A stretch of 8,502 nt of DNA from Leadbetterella sp051649345 (GTDB lineage: Bacteria; Bacteroidota; Bacteroidia; Cytophagales; Spirosomataceae): the NCBI GenBank assembly GCA_051649345.1, contig JBOFGX010000341.1, positions 1-8,502 on the forward strand, in the 5' to 3' direction. Positions 1-6,359 of this stretch are shown here, piece by piece. Every line of letters begins with the position of its first letter. The stretch's first letter is position 1. The notes under the pieces are model-generated. The model was not told the DNA's origin. It ran no database searches and worked only from the letters and a program-made list of their open reading frames with translations. Position numbers and translations under genes: made by a program.

Positions 1-399
1 AATACCATTTAGAAATCTAGTCTGTGATACAAAAATTAGGATTAGTCCAAGAATAATAGGGACAGTCCAAAAAATTTTAATACCAACCCAACCCTTTTTT
101 ATTTTATCTACTTTATAAGATTCAGTTTTTACAAACTCCGTTTTGTCTTTTTTGAATAATTCAATTTTTTTAGGCATTTCATTTTTTGCGGATTGCCCAG
201 CAAAGTAACTGCCCACTGTTGCAAAAACACCACCAATCAAAATTGGTATGGCTACGCCTTTCAAAAAGCTATTTGAGCTAAACAAGCTGAGTAAAATTAT
301 TGAGCTTACTATTAAAATTAACCCTATTGGTAAAGCATTGAAAAAACAATGCCGGGTCTCTGCATTATAGTAAGCAATTATTTTTTCAGTAAAGTCCAT
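1..399 (-). CDS. Small multi-pass membrane protein of unknown function, C-terminus cut off by the window edge
   Basis: An open frame runs leftward from an ATG at 397-399 to the window edge, giving 133 residues with no stop, so the C-terminus is missing. The protein starts MDFTEKIIAYY. It has three hydrophobic stretches suitable as membrane helices (about residues 22-41, 47-67 and 108-126) and a Lys/Glu-rich hydrophilic loop between the second and third (about 71-104). No signal peptide or catalytic motif is visible. An ATG at 404-406 is in another frame and meets a stop after six codons, so 399 is the better start. It begins 11 nt after the dehydrogenase stop codon and is probably the third gene of the tetR operon. 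I do not recognise a function. Its place in the operon suggests a role in the same membrane or detoxification response, but that is inference. Confidence 0.7.
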   Translation of the reverse strand, partial: MDFTEKIIAYYNAETRHCFFNALPIGLILIVSSIILLSLFSSNSFLKGVAIPILIGGVFATVGSYFAGQSAKNEMPKKIELFKKDKTEFVKTESYKVDKIKKGWVGIKIFWTVPIILGLILIFVSQTRFLNGI

Positions 400-410
400 T
401 TTTCATAATT

Positions 411-1223
411 TTATTTCATCATACTTAGCATTAATTTATCAAACATTCTGTCTGATAGAATGCTTCTCAAAAACAAAACCATTCTAGCTCCGCCTCCAGT
501 TGCATATCTTGTCTTTGGCTTTTCTGCTATAATGGATTTTGCAATTGTATTCGCAACTACTAATGGTGTAGAACCATTTTTGTCAGCATTAGCTAGCATT
601 TTGATGTGTTTTTTTGCTAAATCTCCATATGCTGTGTCCCCAGAAATTTTCATCAGGTTTTCTCTAGCTATTGTATTCCATTCTGTAAGTATAGCACCAG
701 GTTTAATAATCACGACATCAATTCCAAACTGCTTTAATTCCATTCTTAAGCTATCACTTAAGCCTTCAACTGCATACTTTGTGGCATGATACCAAGAGCC
801 GTGAGGCTCACCAATACTTCCCCCAATTGAAGATATGTTTATTATTTTACCAGATTTTTGTTTTCTCATATGAGGTAAAACAAGTTGAGTTAATCTTGCT
901 AAACCAAAAAGATTTACTTCAAATTGATATTTAGCCTCTTTAATAGGAACATCCTCTAATGCTCCATAAGAACCATAGCCTGCATTATTTACTAGGATAT
1001 CAATTCTTCCCTCATCCTTAAGTATTTGGTTAACTCCATTTTCCATAGACAAATAATCACTTACATCCATTGCTAAAAGTTTGGCACCTATACTTACAAG
1101 TTCGGTCATTTTATCGAGTCTTCTTGATGCTCCATATACAATAAATCCCTTTTCAATTAGAATCTTTACCGTTTCTTTGCCAATTCCAGAGGATGCTCCT
1201 GTTATTAAAACTACCTTCTTCAT
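411..1223 (-). CDS. Short-chain dehydrogenase/reductase (classical SDR family)
   Basis: This 270-residue protein is a cytosolic NAD(P)H-dependent oxidoreductase of the classical SDR family with usual length. The Rossmann glycine motif TGASSGIG lies at residues 8-15, an acidic DV pair at 53-54, NNAG at 79-82, and the catalytic set is N104, S132 (or S131), Y145 and K149 in a YxxxK motif. Arg34-Arg35 after the second strand favour NADP(H) over NAD(H), by family rule. A hydrophobic C-terminal end (MVLFLRSILSDRMF and onward) resembles SDRs acting on lipophilic or carbonyl substrates, but the substrate cannot be read from sequence. The gene starts 9 nt after the tetR stop and ends 11 nt before a small membrane protein gene, so it is very likely co-transcribed and under TetR control. 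There is no Shine-Dalgarno sequence before the ATG, which is usual in Bacteroidota. Confidence 0.93.
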   Translation of the reverse strand: MKKVVLITGASSGIGKETVKILIEKGFIVYGASRRLDKMTELVSIGAKLLAMDVSDYLSMENGVNQILKDEGRIDILVNNAGYGSYGALEDVPIKEAKYQFEVNLFGLARLTQLVLPHMRKQKSGKIINISSIGGSIGEPHGSWYHATKYAVEGLSDSLRMELKQFGIDVVIIKPGAILTEWNTIARENLMKISGDTAYGDLAKKHIKMLANADKNGSTPLVVANTIAKSIIAEKPKTRYATGGGARMVLFLRSILSDRMFDKLMLSMMK

Positions 1224-1232
1224 TTTTATATA

Positions 1233-1784
1233 TTATTTCTTAATCATATTCCAAAGCAATTGAAATGTAATTTCAATCACATTTTTTTTGTTTTTTTTAT
1301 TACTTTTTAAATATTGAATTACACCAAAAGTTTGGCTACTAAATATTTGATACACTAAATCAATATCTAAGTCTTTTATTTTATTGTTTTTAATCCCCTT
1401 TTCTATTAATCTTAAATGAGGCTCAATATATTTTTGCATTTCATTTTGAGCTATCAATCCGATGTACGGCGAGCTGTAAAACTGTTGAATGTACTGAAAT
1501 TTTAAAGTATTCTCCATAGCCCAGTTAACTGAGCTAGTAAATTGCATCTTTAGCATTTCTTCAATGTCATCAACTAATGGAGTATTGTCTATTTCATTTA
1601 ATAACGCTGATTTGGTCTCTGTAAATACTGCTACAATAAGTTCTTCTTTGGTTTTGAAATATTGAAATAAAGTTCCATTAGCAATATTTGCTTCTTTTGC
1701 AATTTTTGCTGTTGCTGTTCCGTGAAAACCATTTTCGACAAACATTTTGAGAGAAGTATCAAGTATTATTTTTCTTTTGCCCAT
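1233..1784 (-). CDS. TetR/AcrR-family transcriptional repressor
   Basis: This 183-residue protein has the TetR N-terminal DNA-binding domain: a first helix rich in Lys/Arg (residues 2-18), then a helix-turn-helix at about 24-43 with the family hallmark of Ile-Ala-Lys-Glu-Ala, Gly37, and the FQYF(K)xKEEL segment (40-49). The remaining 130 residues are the divergent helical ligand-binding and dimerisation domain, so the inducer cannot be predicted. It is the first gene of a three-gene unit with a dehydrogenase and a membrane protein. An 18-bp palindrome begins only 5 nt upstream of its ATG and abuts a Bacteroidota-type promoter, which points to autorepression. Near the C-terminus the coding strand has two A8 runs separated by one C (positions 1282-1298), encoding a Lys/Asn stretch. 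Confidence 0.92.
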   Translation of the reverse strand: MGKRKIILDTSLKMFVENGFHGTATAKIAKEANIANGTLFQYFKTKEELIVAVFTETKSALLNEIDNTPLVDDIEEMLKMQFTSSVNWAMENTLKFQYIQQFYSSPYIGLIAQNEMQKYIEPHLRLIEKGIKNNKIKDLDIDLVYQIFSSQTFGVIQYLKSNKKNKKNVIEITFQLLWNMIKK

Positions 1785-1788
1785 TCTA

Positions 1789-1806
1789 TGACTGACTAAT
1801 CAGTCA
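1789..1806. promoter_or_regulatory. Predicted TetR operator (18-bp palindrome)
   Basis: The sequence TGACTGACTAATCAGTCA has perfect 7-bp inverted arms (TGACTGA / TCAGTCA) around a 4-bp centre, CTAA. Its form matches operators often found in front of TetR/AcrR-family genes. It sits 5 nt upstream of the tetR start and directly downstream of the predicted -7 box, so it would cover the transcription start. Binding by the adjacent repressor is inference. Confidence 0.82.
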
Positions 1807-1838
1807 CAAATGTATAAACTATTATTTTTCTGACCAAA
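1807..1838 (-). promoter_or_regulatory. Predicted Bacteroidota sigma-A promoter for the tetR-SDR-membrane protein operon
   Basis: Read on the minus strand, TTTG (1835-1838) is followed after 20 nt by TACATTTG (1807-1814). These match the Bacteroidota -33 (TTTG) and -7 (TAnnTTTG) elements at normal spacing. Transcription would start near 1800, inside the operator palindrome, leaving a leader of only about 15-20 nt before the tetR ATG. Confidence 0.7.
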
Positions 1839-1869
1839 TTATTTATTTAAAAATACTTTGAAGCTAGTC

Positions 1870-1916
1870 TTTTTGGGCTGTTAATGCCATCTAAAATCTG
1901 ACATCTTTCCCAAAAA
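1870..1916. repeat. Inverted repeat in the divergent intergenic region
   Basis: TTTTTGGG (1870-1877) is matched by CCCAAAAA (1909-1916): 8-bp perfect arms with a 31-bp spacer. Neither strand has a T-tract placed as in an intrinsic terminator. It could be a protein-binding site or chance in AT-rich DNA. Confidence 0.3.
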
Positions 1917-1919
1917 AAC

Positions 1920-1928
1920 TTATCCACA
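1920..1928 (+). other. Perfect DnaA-box sequence (single copy)
   Basis: TTATCCACA matches the DnaA-box consensus exactly. I found no second box in the window, so this is not an origin by itself. It could be a DnaA-responsive regulatory site upstream of the SNF2 gene, a DnaA titration site, or chance. Confidence 0.3.
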
Positions 1929-1943
1929 AATCAATTCCATTTA

Positions 1944-1973
1944 TTGCTAATTGCTAGATGAGGTATTAAATTG
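1944..1973 (+). promoter_or_regulatory. Weak candidate promoter for the SNF2-family gene
   Basis: TTG (1944-1946) is followed after 20 nt by TAAATTG (1967-1973), an imperfect match to TAnnTTTG lacking one T. Transcription would start near 1980, downstream of the TTG codon at 1951 and just upstream of the ATG at 1996, which agrees with the chosen start. The match is weak. Confidence 0.25.
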
Positions 1974-1995
1974 TATCCTTTTTTTAGTAAAAGTA

Positions 1996-4899
1996 ATGAT
2001 CGTTCTTCCGCACGAACCTTTTGAAGTAGTATTCAGTATTTTCAACCACGAGTATCTAGGGTATTTGATAGAAGGTTATGTGGCTCAGCTTAATGCAAAA
2101 GGGGAAGTATCCTACAAAACTCAAAATATTTCTGCTAAAAACATGGAGGATTTTGAGCATGGAATGGATCAAACGGATAAAGAGCTCATTGAACTTACAG
2201 ATAGTATTCAGCAAGAAGTAATTCTGAAGAAATTTAACCCTAAGAAACTTTCATCGGAAGATTTTTTTTCTAGAATATTTGACCCCGAAAAAGAAGATAA
2301 GCTAGTCAAAGAAGCCATTCAAACCTACATTGACAATAGGAAAAGACAGATTTTTGAACGTATAAAATCAAAAAAACTATTTGTAATGGGTAATGATGGT
2401 ATCCCTACTTGGAAAGCCTTGACGATAGTACAAGAGCCTGCCAAGGCCTATTTCCATTTTGAGCGTTTAGAAGATCATACAGTGTATTATCCTATTATTA
2501 AATGTGGAGAAGAAAAGCTCAAGTTTCAGTTTAAAAACGCCGTCATTATCAATGATATGCCTGCCGCAATGCTCCTGGAAAGTAAAGTGTATCTTTTTGA
2601 TCAGTATGCAGATGGGAAAAAGATACGGCCATTTCTGAATAAGCCCAATATTATAATTCCCAAGAAAATTGAGGAAACATACTATCACAAGTTTATTGTT
2701 CCTTTAGTGGCGGGGTTTAATGTTTTTGCAAGTGGTTTTGAAATAATAAAATCCAAGGCTGAGGCTAAGCCAAAGATTCTACTTGAGCCCATGATGAATG
2801 CGAATCAAACCATGGATTTGTTTCAAGAGAACGTAGGTCATTCAAATGATAATTTCAAGGTTAGTTTGATGTTTAATTATGGTGAGTTTGATTTTTTTTA
2901 TGATGTTTTTGGTAGTCCAGATTATGTTAAGCTTGAAAAAAAGGATGATTCTTGGGTATTTTATAAAGTCCGCAAAAACATAGGATTTGAAAAAGAATGC
3001 ATAGCAAAGCTACTGGATAAAGATTTGAATTTCAAAAATGGCTCTATTCTCAAGCCCAAGTATGAAATGTTTGAATGGATCATGGAGAATGCCGTTTGGC
3101 TAGAATTCCACGGGATCGAGATTGTTCAACAAGACAACTCGAATCATTCTTATTTTTTAGGGAAAGCCACGATGAATGTGACCCTAGAAGAGAAGAATGA
3201 CTGGTTTGATATAAACGCTATTATTTATTTTGGAGAGTTTAAAATACCTTTCAAAGACCTCAAAAAATACATTCTTAGTAATATTAAAGAATTCACACTG
3301 CCGAATGGACAAAAAGCGGTCATTCCTTCGGCTTGGTTTACACAATACTCCGATCTGTTCTTCAATTCGATAGATACCGAGGAAGGGGTCCGAATCCCTT
3401 TGATTCATCTAGGATATGTATATCAGCTTGCTGAGGATGGCTTAGCCAATACCATTACGAGCCGAAGATTGGAAAACCTAAAGGATTTTGAGAAAATAGA
3501 AGAAGTTGAGTTACCCCAATATTTTACGGGATCGTTGCGACCCTATCAAAAGGCGGCTTATGACTGGTTACATTTTCTAAAAAGTTATCGCTTAGGTGGG
3601 TGCCTAGCCGACGACATGGGATTAGGAAAGACGGTGACTACATTATCGTTTCTAAGCAAATTGTATGAGGAGGATGCCCAAAGACCTACCTTATTGGTGA
3701 TGCCAACGTCGCTGATTTATAATTGGCAAAAAGAAGCTCGGAAATTCTGCCCTAAACTTCGGGCTCTGGTTCATTTTGGGATGTATCGTGATAAAGTGGC
3801 GGATAGGTTCAAAAACTATCAGCTTATCATAACGACTTATGGCATCATGCGATCGGATATTGAGTTTTTGAAACAGTATGAGTTTGAATATGTAATTTTG
3901 GATGAGTCTCAAAATATAAAAAATCCGCAATCAAGCACTTTCAAATCCGTAATGCAGCTGAATTCCAAAGGCAAGCTTATACTTACGGGTACACCCCTAG
4001 AAAATACAACTGTAGATCTTTGGTCACAAATGAATTTTGTCAATCCGGGTTTGTTGGGTACAGAATCTGACTTTAAAAATAAATTCACTTCTCAGATTGA
4101 TAAAAAGCGAGTAGAAGAGGTAACTCATAAACTGGCCGCTAAAATAAAGCCGTTTATGCTTAGGCGACAAAAAAGCCAAGTAGCCAAGGATTTGCCAGAA
4201 AAGATAGAAACAATTAGCTACTGCGTCATGACTGAAGAGCAGGAGAGATTATATGAAGAGACGCGATCTTATATTAGGAACACACTTTTATCTTCTGAGA
4301 CTAAAAACAATATTCTCATTATTCAGGGTTTGACCAAACTTCGGCAAATAGCCAATCACCCATTCATGGTAGATGAAAAATACGAAGGTGGATCGGGCAA
4401 GGATACAGACGTGATACATAAACTAAAAGAGATAGTAGAAAAAGGCTATAAGACACTTGTATTTAGCCAGTTTGTAAAACACCTACATATTGTGGAGGAG
4501 AGATTGAAGCAAGAAGGGATCAACTATTTGTACTTAGACGGCACCACTAAAAACAGAATGGATTTAGTGGATAAGTTTCAATCAGAAGCAGAACCTAAAA
4601 TCTTCTTAATTTCCTTGAAAGCAGGAGGGGTCGGTCTCAACCTTACAGCTGCAGAATACGTATTTATCTTAGATCCGTGGTGGAATCCAGCCTCCGAAGC
4701 ACAAGCAGTAGATAGAGCACATAGAATCGGTCAATCCAAGACTGTATTTAGCTACAAGTTTATTACCCAAAATACCATCGAAGAAAAAATATTGGACCTA
4801 CAGAACAGAAAAAAAGAACTTTTTGATTCTATTATTTCTACGGAAGAGAACTTCACCAAATCCTTGAATCAAGACGATTTACTGGCCTTGTTGGCTTAA
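1996..4899 (+). CDS. SNF2-family (Swi2/Snf2, HepA-type) DNA-dependent ATPase
   Basis: The 967-residue product is a superfamily 2 translocase acting on DNA or protein-DNA complexes. The first 500 or so residues are a long region typical of Bacteroidota SNF2 proteins, without a visible SWIM zinc finger. The two RecA-like lobes follow: RPYQ (515-518), Walker A DDMGLGKT (539-546, Lys545), motif Ia around VMPTSL (568-573), motif II DESQ (636-639), motif III TGTP (664-667), motif IV LVFSQF (821-826), motif V GGVGLN (877-882), and motif VI QAVDRAHRIGQ (903-913, with Arg907 and Arg910). All catalytic residues are present. The frame is open from a TTG at 1951, but I chose ATG 1996 because the sequence from MIVLPHEPFEVVFS onward resembles the conserved N-terminus of this group and AAAAG precedes it. 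Likely roles are transcription recycling, repair or nucleoid remodelling; the sequence does not decide between them. Confidence 0.93.
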   Translation: MIVLPHEPFEVVFSIFNHEYLGYLIEGYVAQLNAKGEVSYKTQNISAKNMEDFEHGMDQTDKELIELTDSIQQEVILKKFNPKKLSSEDFFSRIFDPEKEDKLVKEAIQTYIDNRKRQIFERIKSKKLFVMGNDGIPTWKALTIVQEPAKAYFHFERLEDHTVYYPIIKCGEEKLKFQFKNAVIINDMPAAMLLESKVYLFDQYADGKKIRPFLNKPNIIIPKKIEETYYHKFIVPLVAGFNVFASGFEIIKSKAEAKPKILLEPMMNANQTMDLFQENVGHSNDNFKVSLMFNYGEFDFFYDVFGSPDYVKLEKKDDSWVFYKVRKNIGFEKECIAKLLDKDLNFKNGSILKPKYEMFEWIMENAVWLEFHGIEIVQQDNSNHSYFLGKATMNVTLEEKNDWFDINAIIYFGEFKIPFKDLKKYILSNIKEFTLPNGQKAVIPSAWFTQYSDLFFNSIDTEEGVRIPLIHLGYVYQLAEDGLANTITSRRLENLKDFEKIEEVELPQYFTGSLRPYQKAAYDWLHFLKSYRLGGCLADDMGLGKTVTTLSFLSKLYEEDAQRPTLLVMPTSLIYNWQKEARKFCPKLRALVHFGMYRDKVADRFKNYQLIITTYGIMRSDIEFLKQYEFEYVILDESQNIKNPQSSTFKSVMQLNSKGKLILTGTPLENTTVDLWSQMNFVNPGLLGTESDFKNKFTSQIDKKRVEEVTHKLAAKIKPFMLRRQKSQVAKDLPEKIETISYCVMTEEQERLYEETRSYIRNTLLSSETKNNILIIQGLTKLRQIANHPFMVDEKYEGGSGKDTDVIHKLKEIVEKGYKTLVFSQFVKHLHIVEERLKQEGINYLYLDGTTKNRMDLVDKFQSEAEPKIFLISLKAGGVGLNLTAAEYVFILDPWWNPASEAQAVDRAHRIGQSKTVFSYKFITQNTIEEKILDLQNRKKELFDSIISTEENFTKSLNQDDLLALLA

Positions 4900-4911
4900 T
4901 CTGGGATAATT

Positions 4912-4927
4912 ATAGAAGGATTTCTAT
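4912..4927 (+). terminator. Short AT-rich hairpin after the SNF2 gene, possible weak terminator
   Basis: ATAGAA (4912-4917) and TTCTAT (4922-4927) form a 6-bp stem with a GGAT loop, 13 nt after the stop codon. It is low in GC and lacks a clean following T-run, so termination would be weak at best. Confidence 0.25.
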
Positions 4928-4953
4928 TCTAAAAATTCTATATTTGTAGAAAT
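4920..4953. repeat. Inverted repeat flanking the predicted -7 box of the YciI-like gene
   Basis: ATTTCTA (4920-4926) and TAGAAAT (4947-4953) are perfect 7-bp inverted arms. The inner TTCTA at 4936-4940 can also pair with TAGAA at 4947-4951. Together with the hairpin at 4912-4927, four TAGAA/TTCTA units occur within about 40 bp, around the predicted promoter. Confidence 0.45.
4939..4946 (+). promoter_or_regulatory. Predicted -7 promoter element for the YciI-like gene and ribD
   Basis: TATATTTG matches the Bacteroidota -7 element TAnnTTTG exactly. No clear TTTG lies 17-23 nt upstream, so the -33 element is missing or degenerate. Transcription would start near 4951-4953, leaving a leader of about 5-7 nt to ATG 4958, or 11-13 nt to the in-frame ATG at 4964. 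Confidence 0.4.
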
Positions 4954-4957
4954 ACAA

Positions 4958-5254
4958 ATGGAAATGCAACAATATTTAGTTTTGGGTTTTGATTCCAAAG
5001 AAGAAGGAGCCCTCGAGCACAGAATGAAGATTCGCCCTCAACATTTAGAAATTGTACAATCTCTAAAAGCATCTGGAAACTTTGTCATAGGGGGTGCTCA
5101 GCTAAGCGAGGAACTTCAAATGAATGGATCTGCCTTGATCGTACAGTTTGAAACCAAAGAAGAGCTTGATTCTTATCTAAAAAGAGAACCCTATATTTTG
5201 CATAAAGTATGGGAAAAGTACAGAGTTGTTCCTTTCAAAGTAGCCAATGTCTGA
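4958..5254 (+). CDS. YciI-like (YCII superfamily) small protein
   Basis: This 98-residue cytosolic protein has the ferredoxin-like dimeric alpha/beta fold pattern of the YCII family: a first strand YLVLGFD, a helix with the conserved His29 (in RPQHLEIV), a GG/GA turn at 45-47 (IGGAQL), a strand SALIVQF, a helix opening after TKEEL, and the family's terminal part around REPY, VWEKY and VVPF. Family members are small enzymes or modulators, some with hydrolase or dehydrochlorinase activity, using a His-Asp type centre; the substrate here is unknown. ATG 4958 gives MEMQQ; the second Met (4964) is an equally acceptable start. The last 8 nt overlap ribD, so translation is probably coupled and the two proteins made together. 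Confidence 0.85.
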   Translation: MEMQQYLVLGFDSKEEGALEHRMKIRPQHLEIVQSLKASGNFVIGGAQLSEELQMNGSALIVQFETKEELDSYLKREPYILHKVWEKYRVVPFKVANV

Positions 5255-6290
5255 TTTAGAAAAGCACAAAATCTATATGCTTAGGGCATTGGATTTGGCA
5301 AGCCTAGGTATAGAGCGAGTCAGTCCCAATCCCATGGTGGGGTCTGTGATTACGCATAAGGATAAGATTGTCGCTGAATCCTACCATAAAAAGTATGGAG
5401 AAGGACATGCTGAGGTTAATGCCATTGTTCAATTGTCTGATCAATCTATTTTACAGGATTGTACTCTTTACGTAACACTGGAGCCTTGCTCTCATTATGG
5501 TAAAACCCCCCCATGTGCTGAATTGATCATTAAACATAAAATACCAAGAGTAGTCATTGGGCAGCAAGATCCCAACCCGCTAGTTGCGGGGAAAGGAATA
5601 GAAAGGCTCCAAGAACAAGGCATAGAGGTAGTTTTGGGTGTATTGGAGGAAGAGTGTAAATATATAAACAGGCGTTTTAACAAGCGTATGGTATCCAATT
5701 TGCCTTATGTTATTTTGAAATGGGCAGAAACAGCAGATGGATTTGTAGATGGTGGAGAAGAAAACCCATTAAAAATAACTTCAGCGAGTGCGGATATATT
5801 GGTTCACAAATGGAGAAGTGAAGAAGACGCTATTTGGGTAGGTACTGGCACAGTAAACAAAGATAATCCTCGATTGGATGTCCGACATTGGCCTGAGGGG
5901 AAAAACCCCCAAAGGGTCATTTTTGGTGATGATCTCGAAATATCTGATCGATTGCATGTCTTTGATCATAAGACTCCCACATATTGGTATAATAGCAAAC
6001 ATGCCATTGAGGAGCACAATCTTGTTTGCATCCAGGTAGATAACACAAGAGATCCTTTGGCAGATATTTTAAAAGATCTTAGCAATCGAGGTATTCAGAG
6101 TATTTTGGTAGAAGGAGGTCCTACTACACATGAATCTTTTATTAAGGCCGGTTTTTTTGATGAAATACGTGTTATAAAAACAAAAAAAGTAATTTCTGAA
6201 GGAATACCCGCAGCAAATATTCCTGCAGGAGCGAAGCTAAAAGAAAGAAGTTTAATTGATACAGACGAAATAAGTATTTTTTTTAAGTAG
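5247..6290 (+). CDS. ribD: Bifunctional diaminohydroxyphosphoribosylaminopyrimidine deaminase / 5-amino-6-(5-phosphoribosylamino)uracil reductase
   Basis: RibD carries out two successive steps of riboflavin synthesis, deamination of the pyrimidine product of GTP cyclohydrolase II and NADPH-dependent reduction of its ribosyl side chain. The N-terminal cytidine-deaminase-like domain (about 1-145) has the zinc site: H54-A55-E56 and PCSHYGKTPPC at 80-90 with Cys81 and Cys90. Substrate residues around SPNPMVG (26-32) are present. The C-terminal dihydrofolate-reductase-like domain (about 150-347) has the LKWAETADG segment, DAIWVGTGTVNKDNPRL (194-210) and VEGG (288-291). At 347 residues it is full length and both domains look active. 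It starts inside the YciI-like gene (8-nt overlap). No other rib genes or FMN riboswitch are visible here, so the riboflavin genes seem scattered. Confidence 0.97.
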   Translation: MSDLEKHKIYMLRALDLASLGIERVSPNPMVGSVITHKDKIVAESYHKKYGEGHAEVNAIVQLSDQSILQDCTLYVTLEPCSHYGKTPPCAELIIKHKIPRVVIGQQDPNPLVAGKGIERLQEQGIEVVLGVLEEECKYINRRFNKRMVSNLPYVILKWAETADGFVDGGEENPLKITSASADILVHKWRSEEDAIWVGTGTVNKDNPRLDVRHWPEGKNPQRVIFGDDLEISDRLHVFDHKTPTYWYNSKHAIEEHNLVCIQVDNTRDPLADILKDLSNRGIQSILVEGGPTTHESFIKAGFFDEIRVIKTKKVISEGIPAANIPAGAKLKERSLIDTDEISIFFK

Positions 6291-6300
6291 TATTACAACG

Positions 6301-6338
6301 TTTACCTATTTTTTTGAGTCTTACTTAGCGTAGGCAAA
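6301..6338. repeat. Imperfect inverted repeat between ribD and the sigma factor gene
   Basis: TTTACCTA (6301-6308) and TAGGCAAA (6331-6338) match at 7 of 8 positions with a 22-nt spacer. The mismatch becomes a G-U pair only in minus-strand RNA. The T8 run at 6348-6355 is not directly attached, so a ribD terminator is doubtful; a regulatory site for the sigma gene is equally possible. Confidence 0.25.
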
Positions 6339-6359
6339 CTACAAACCTTTTTTTTATAA

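Noticed and set aside
460..789. 109-residue open frame on the plus strand across the dehydrogenase gene
   Set aside because: It is the antisense shadow of a complete SDR with all catalytic motifs, without its own promoter or homology-like features.
1870..1916. TTTTTGGG / CCCAAAAA inverted repeat as a bidirectional terminator
   Set aside because: The loop is 31 nt and neither strand places a T-run directly after the stem. Also no gene converges on this point, since the flanking genes diverge from it.
1920..1928. Chromosomal replication origin at the DnaA box
   Set aside because: Only one box is present, there is no box cluster or dnaA/dnaN/gidA neighbour, and the region is a short divergent promoter gap.
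1951..1995. TTG-initiated N-terminal extension of the SNF2-family protein (15 residues)
   Set aside because: The extension is hydrophobic and unlike the start of this protein group, TTG starts are uncommon, and ATG 1996 precedes the conserved-looking N-terminus with a purine-rich AAAAG before it.
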